Origin: Chondrilla cf. caribensis
Taxonomy: Eukaryota > Porifera > Demospongiae > Chondrillida > Chondrillidae
DNA length: 64,000 bases
NCBI GenBank assembly: GCA_964020155.1
Contig: OZ026560.1
Coordinates: 2,724,259-2,788,258 of the forward strand
Direction of reading: 5' to 3'
Part shown: positions 63,283-64,000 of the stretch, in pieces
Layout of the letters: each line of letters begins with the position of its first letter
Numbering within the stretch: position 1 is the first letter of the stretch
Translations under genes and position numbers: made by a program
Notes under the pieces: model-generated
The model's database searches: none
What the model was told of the DNA's origin: nothing
Seen by the model: the letters and a program-made list of their open reading frames with translations, nothing else

Positions 63283-63552
63283 CTACGAGTTTTGGTACAC
63301 TTCTACAACACGTCTTCCTTCATGAGCACGGGTGCTCCCAAATTTTTGGTCAGTGATAATGACGTATGAATAATAAAATGGTTCTCTCAACGTGGCGTAG
63401 TTGCTCAGTAGTTTTTCACGGAGCGATGTACCAACCTCTAACACGTTCTTGAATCGACATGATCCGATGTTGAGTGTATCATCTTGAAAAACGGAGGTTA
63501 AACAGTCGAGGAACAAAGTATAATCGTTGTGGTCATTCCGCACCGCCGCCAT
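63283..63552 (-). CDS. unidentified small protein or first exon
   Basis: ATG in a good context (aaaATGGCGGCGG) opens an 89-codon frame (MAAVRNDHNDYTLFLDCLTS, later YYSYVIITDQKFG) with stop at 63283. It could be a single-exon gene or first exon with a donor such as GTGTAC near the end. It diverges from ANK3 with 144 bp between start codons. Family not recognised. Confidence 0.4.
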   Translation of the reverse strand: MAAVRNDHNDYTLFLDCLTSVFQDDTLNIGSCRFKNVLEVGTSLREKLLSNYATLREPFYYSYVIITDQKFGSTRAHEGRRVVEVYQNS

Positions 63553-63696
63553 TTTTAATACACATAATGATTGTCAAAAATTTGAGACGGGCAAAATGAC
63601 GTAATAAACAAGCCAAGTTGCGGTAATGACAACACGCTTGACGCAAGCCATTTAACGCCAGTTGCCAGTCCTGGTATTAAGGGTCTATGATGTGAG

Positions 63697-64000
63697 ATGG
63701 ATGATTTCTTTGATGCTTGTGAGGAAGGGAACTTGGACAAAGTCAAGAAGTTTACCGAGAACGGATACGATGTGAACAAGACAAGTGAAAGATACTTTAT
63801 GCCGAGAACACCGCTAATGTATGCCGCTGGTGAGGGAAGATTTGATGTTGTAAAATACTTAATCGATCATGATGCAGACGTCAGCAAGAAAGCTTGGATG
63901 GAACGAACAGCACTTCACTTTGCTAGTGAGAGGGGTCACTTGAAAGTAGTTGAGGCATTACTTAGTAAGGGTGCAAAAATTGATGTAGAAGATGAGGATC
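63697..64000 (+). CDS. ANK3: third ankyrin-ROC-type gene, cut by the window end
   Basis: The frame starts MDDFFDACEEGNLDKVKKF, like ANK1 and ANK2, and runs open through two and a half ankyrin repeats (TPLMYAAGEG, TALHFASERGHLKVVEAL) to base 64000. The downstream ROC and Death parts are outside the window and are assumed only by homology. Confidence 0.8.
   Translation, partial: MDDFFDACEEGNLDKVKKFTENGYDVNKTSERYFMPRTPLMYAAGEGRFDVVKYLIDHDADVSKKAWMERTALHFASERGHLKVVEALLSKGAKIDVEDED

Overview
The window is animal nuclear DNA, and its gene content suggests an early-branching metazoan, most likely a sponge. The evidence is spliced genes for CSPG4/NG2, MYDGF, JTB, TRAP-beta and G-beta-5, together with kinase-less ankyrin-ROC-COR-Death proteins of a kind abundant in sponges and cnidarians. 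The species call is inference. Exons were joined by hand using GT/AG sites and phase. In the five intact host genes outside the ankyrin cluster, and in both complete ankyrin genes, every junction keeps the reading frame.

Left third (1-27.4 kb, mostly minus strand): a tRNA-Gly(CCC) at 380-450. Then a complete CSPG4/NG2-like gene (1590-17009, seven exons, 2588 aa), SSR2/TRAP-beta (17441-23383, five exons, 188 aa) and JTB (23484-27395, five exons, 164 aa) lie head-to-tail. Their introns are filled with minisatellites, (CA)n tracts and one 627-bp Harbinger-like MITE.

Middle (27.6-38.2 kb): a plus-strand G-beta-5-like gene (27610-33584, nine exons, 349 aa) diverges from JTB. A complete minus-strand MYDGF gene follows (34912-38204, six exons, 150 aa).

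Right 26 kb: a segmentally duplicated cluster. ANK1 (38260-42590, 1272 aa) and ANK2 (49991-55308, 1606 aa) are intact, and ANK3 (63697 to the window end) is cut off. Each intact copy reads ankyrin array, ROC-type GTPase, COR-like region, CARD-like helical domain, Thr/Pro linker, Death domain. ANK1 and ANK2 start only 55 bp from a divergent MYDGF start codon, so the two-way promoter was copied with them. The copied MYDGF genes are truncated or dead: a 5' fragment beside ANK2, a broken copy at 61.1-61.9 kb, and a separate decayed paralog at 58.0-59.7 kb. Between the units lie a possible EF-hand gene fragment, unidentified exons, a truncated endonuclease-bearing LINE, long perfect palindromes and one DENN-domain exon.

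The most interesting candidate system is the ankyrin-GTPase-CARD-Death family. It is expanding by gene duplication and by copying of 198-bp ankyrin pairs, and its architecture fits an intracellular sensing or death-signalling protein. That function is inferred from domains only.
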